Source of the DNA: Winogradskyella sp.
Lineage (GTDB): Bacteria > Bacteroidota > Bacteroidia > Flavobacteriales > Flavobacteriaceae
NCBI RefSeq assembly: GCF_003712105.1
Contig: NZ_RHLG01000005.1
Span: 124,001-188,000 of the forward strand
Direction of reading: 5' to 3'
Length of the DNA: 64,000 nt
In this document: positions 63,826 through 64,000 of the stretch, piece after piece
Numbering within the stretch: the stretch's first letter is position 1
How the letters are laid out: the number at the start of each line of letters is the position of its first letter
The notes under the pieces: model-generated
The model's database searches: none
The model's input: only the letters and a program-made list of their open reading frames with translations
What the model was told of the DNA's origin: nothing
Position numbers and translations under genes: made by a program

Positions 63826-64000
63826 ATGAACGATTTAAGGTACAGATATATATTATATGCAATTACCATAGTCATTATAACTACTATAGGCATACAGGTC
63901 TATTGGAATTATAATAACTACCTTAATAATAAGCAGCAATTAATAAATGATGTGCAAGTAAGTTTGGATAAGGCTGTTGATGACTACTATTCAAATTTAG
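63826..64000 (+). CDS. Partial membrane sensor histidine kinase, N-terminus
   Basis: ATG at 63826 opens a frame to the window edge (58 codons). It begins MNDLRYRYILYAITIVIITT, one membrane helix (about 7-26), then a periplasmic stretch with NYLNNKQQLINDVQVSLDKA. This start is seen in flavobacterial HAMP-less sensor kinases; the kinase domain is outside. It is divergent from the GLPGLI operon, so it may control it. Confidence 0.6.
   Translation, partial: MNDLRYRYILYAITIVIITTIGIQVYWNYNNYLNNKQQLINDVQVSLDKAVDDYYSNL

Overview
The window is about 64 kb of low-GC, densely coded DNA from a member of the Bacteroidota, almost certainly a gliding member of the Flavobacteriaceae. The evidence is a gldA gene, Bacteroidota-type promoters (TTG, about 20 bases, TAnnTTTG), GLPGLI-family proteins, CarboxypepD_reg-like/TonB-receptor-type outer membrane proteins, and an ECF sigma/anti-sigma pair. 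No rRNA, tRNA, CRISPR array, insertion sequence or prophage was found. Both ends cut a gene: a lipoprotein at the left and a histidine-kinase-like membrane protein at the right.

Layout. 1-2.9 kb (minus): lipoproteins, a GH113-like glycosidase, an outer-membrane barrel and a DUF547 protein. 3.2-10.2 kb (plus): a tightly coupled operon joining an FAD oxidoreductase and a NosR/NapH-like iron-sulfur membrane protein to three glycosyltransferases. 10.2-14.7 kb: small conserved genes, a transglutaminase-like protein, and an ECF sigma / anti-sigma / outer-membrane module. 14.9-25.2 kb (minus): housekeeping genes (polyprenyl synthase, rlmN, queA, aroA, mazG, dtd, rsgA) and two DUF3857 proteins. 26.0-30.0 kb (minus): a Phe/Tyr operon (pheA, aminotransferase, tyrA, DAHP synthase-chorismate mutase). 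30.2-32.9 kb: gldA, a GIN-domain protein and a PagL-like deacylase. 32.9-53.3 kb (minus): a sulfur super-cluster running metY-metX-hom-metZ-Rrf2, then DUF2061-cysH-cysD-cysN-ferredoxin-sulfite reductase-cobA-sirC-FNR-ferredoxin-cysE-cysM-rhodanese, then split metH and metF. 53.8 kb (plus): metK. 55-64 kb: two lipoproteins, a TonB-receptor-like barrel, three GLPGLI paralogues and the start of a sensor kinase.

The strongest signals are regulatory RNAs. (1) Upstream of pheA there is a previously unannotated 21-codon leader peptide with the core YYNWFYFFF. A terminator hairpin abuts the pheA start codon, and an 8-bp antiterminator pairing can be drawn by eye: a complete ribosome-mediated attenuator. 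(2) There are three SAM riboswitches of two structural classes: SAM-I before metH, SAM-I before metY, and SAM-II before metK. The last two lie back to back in one divergent intergenic region. (3) The metH SAM-I aptamer is followed by a hairpin that ends at the start codon, suggesting translational control. An Rrf2 regulator with four clustered cysteines ends the metY operon and sits just upstream of the sulfate-assimilation operon, next to an imperfect 23-bp palindrome, which suggests a methionine-to-cysteine regulatory cascade.

Sulfur genes together would cover sulfate activation (CysDN), reduction (CysH), sulfite reduction by a HEPN-fused sirohaem enzyme with its own cofactor enzymes (CobA, SirC) and electron carriers (FNR, 2Fe-2S and 4Fe-4S ferredoxins), incorporation into cysteine (CysE, CysM) or homocysteine (MetX with MetY/MetZ), methylation (MetH, MetF) and SAM synthesis (MetK). 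No APS kinase and no sulfate transporter are present in the window.
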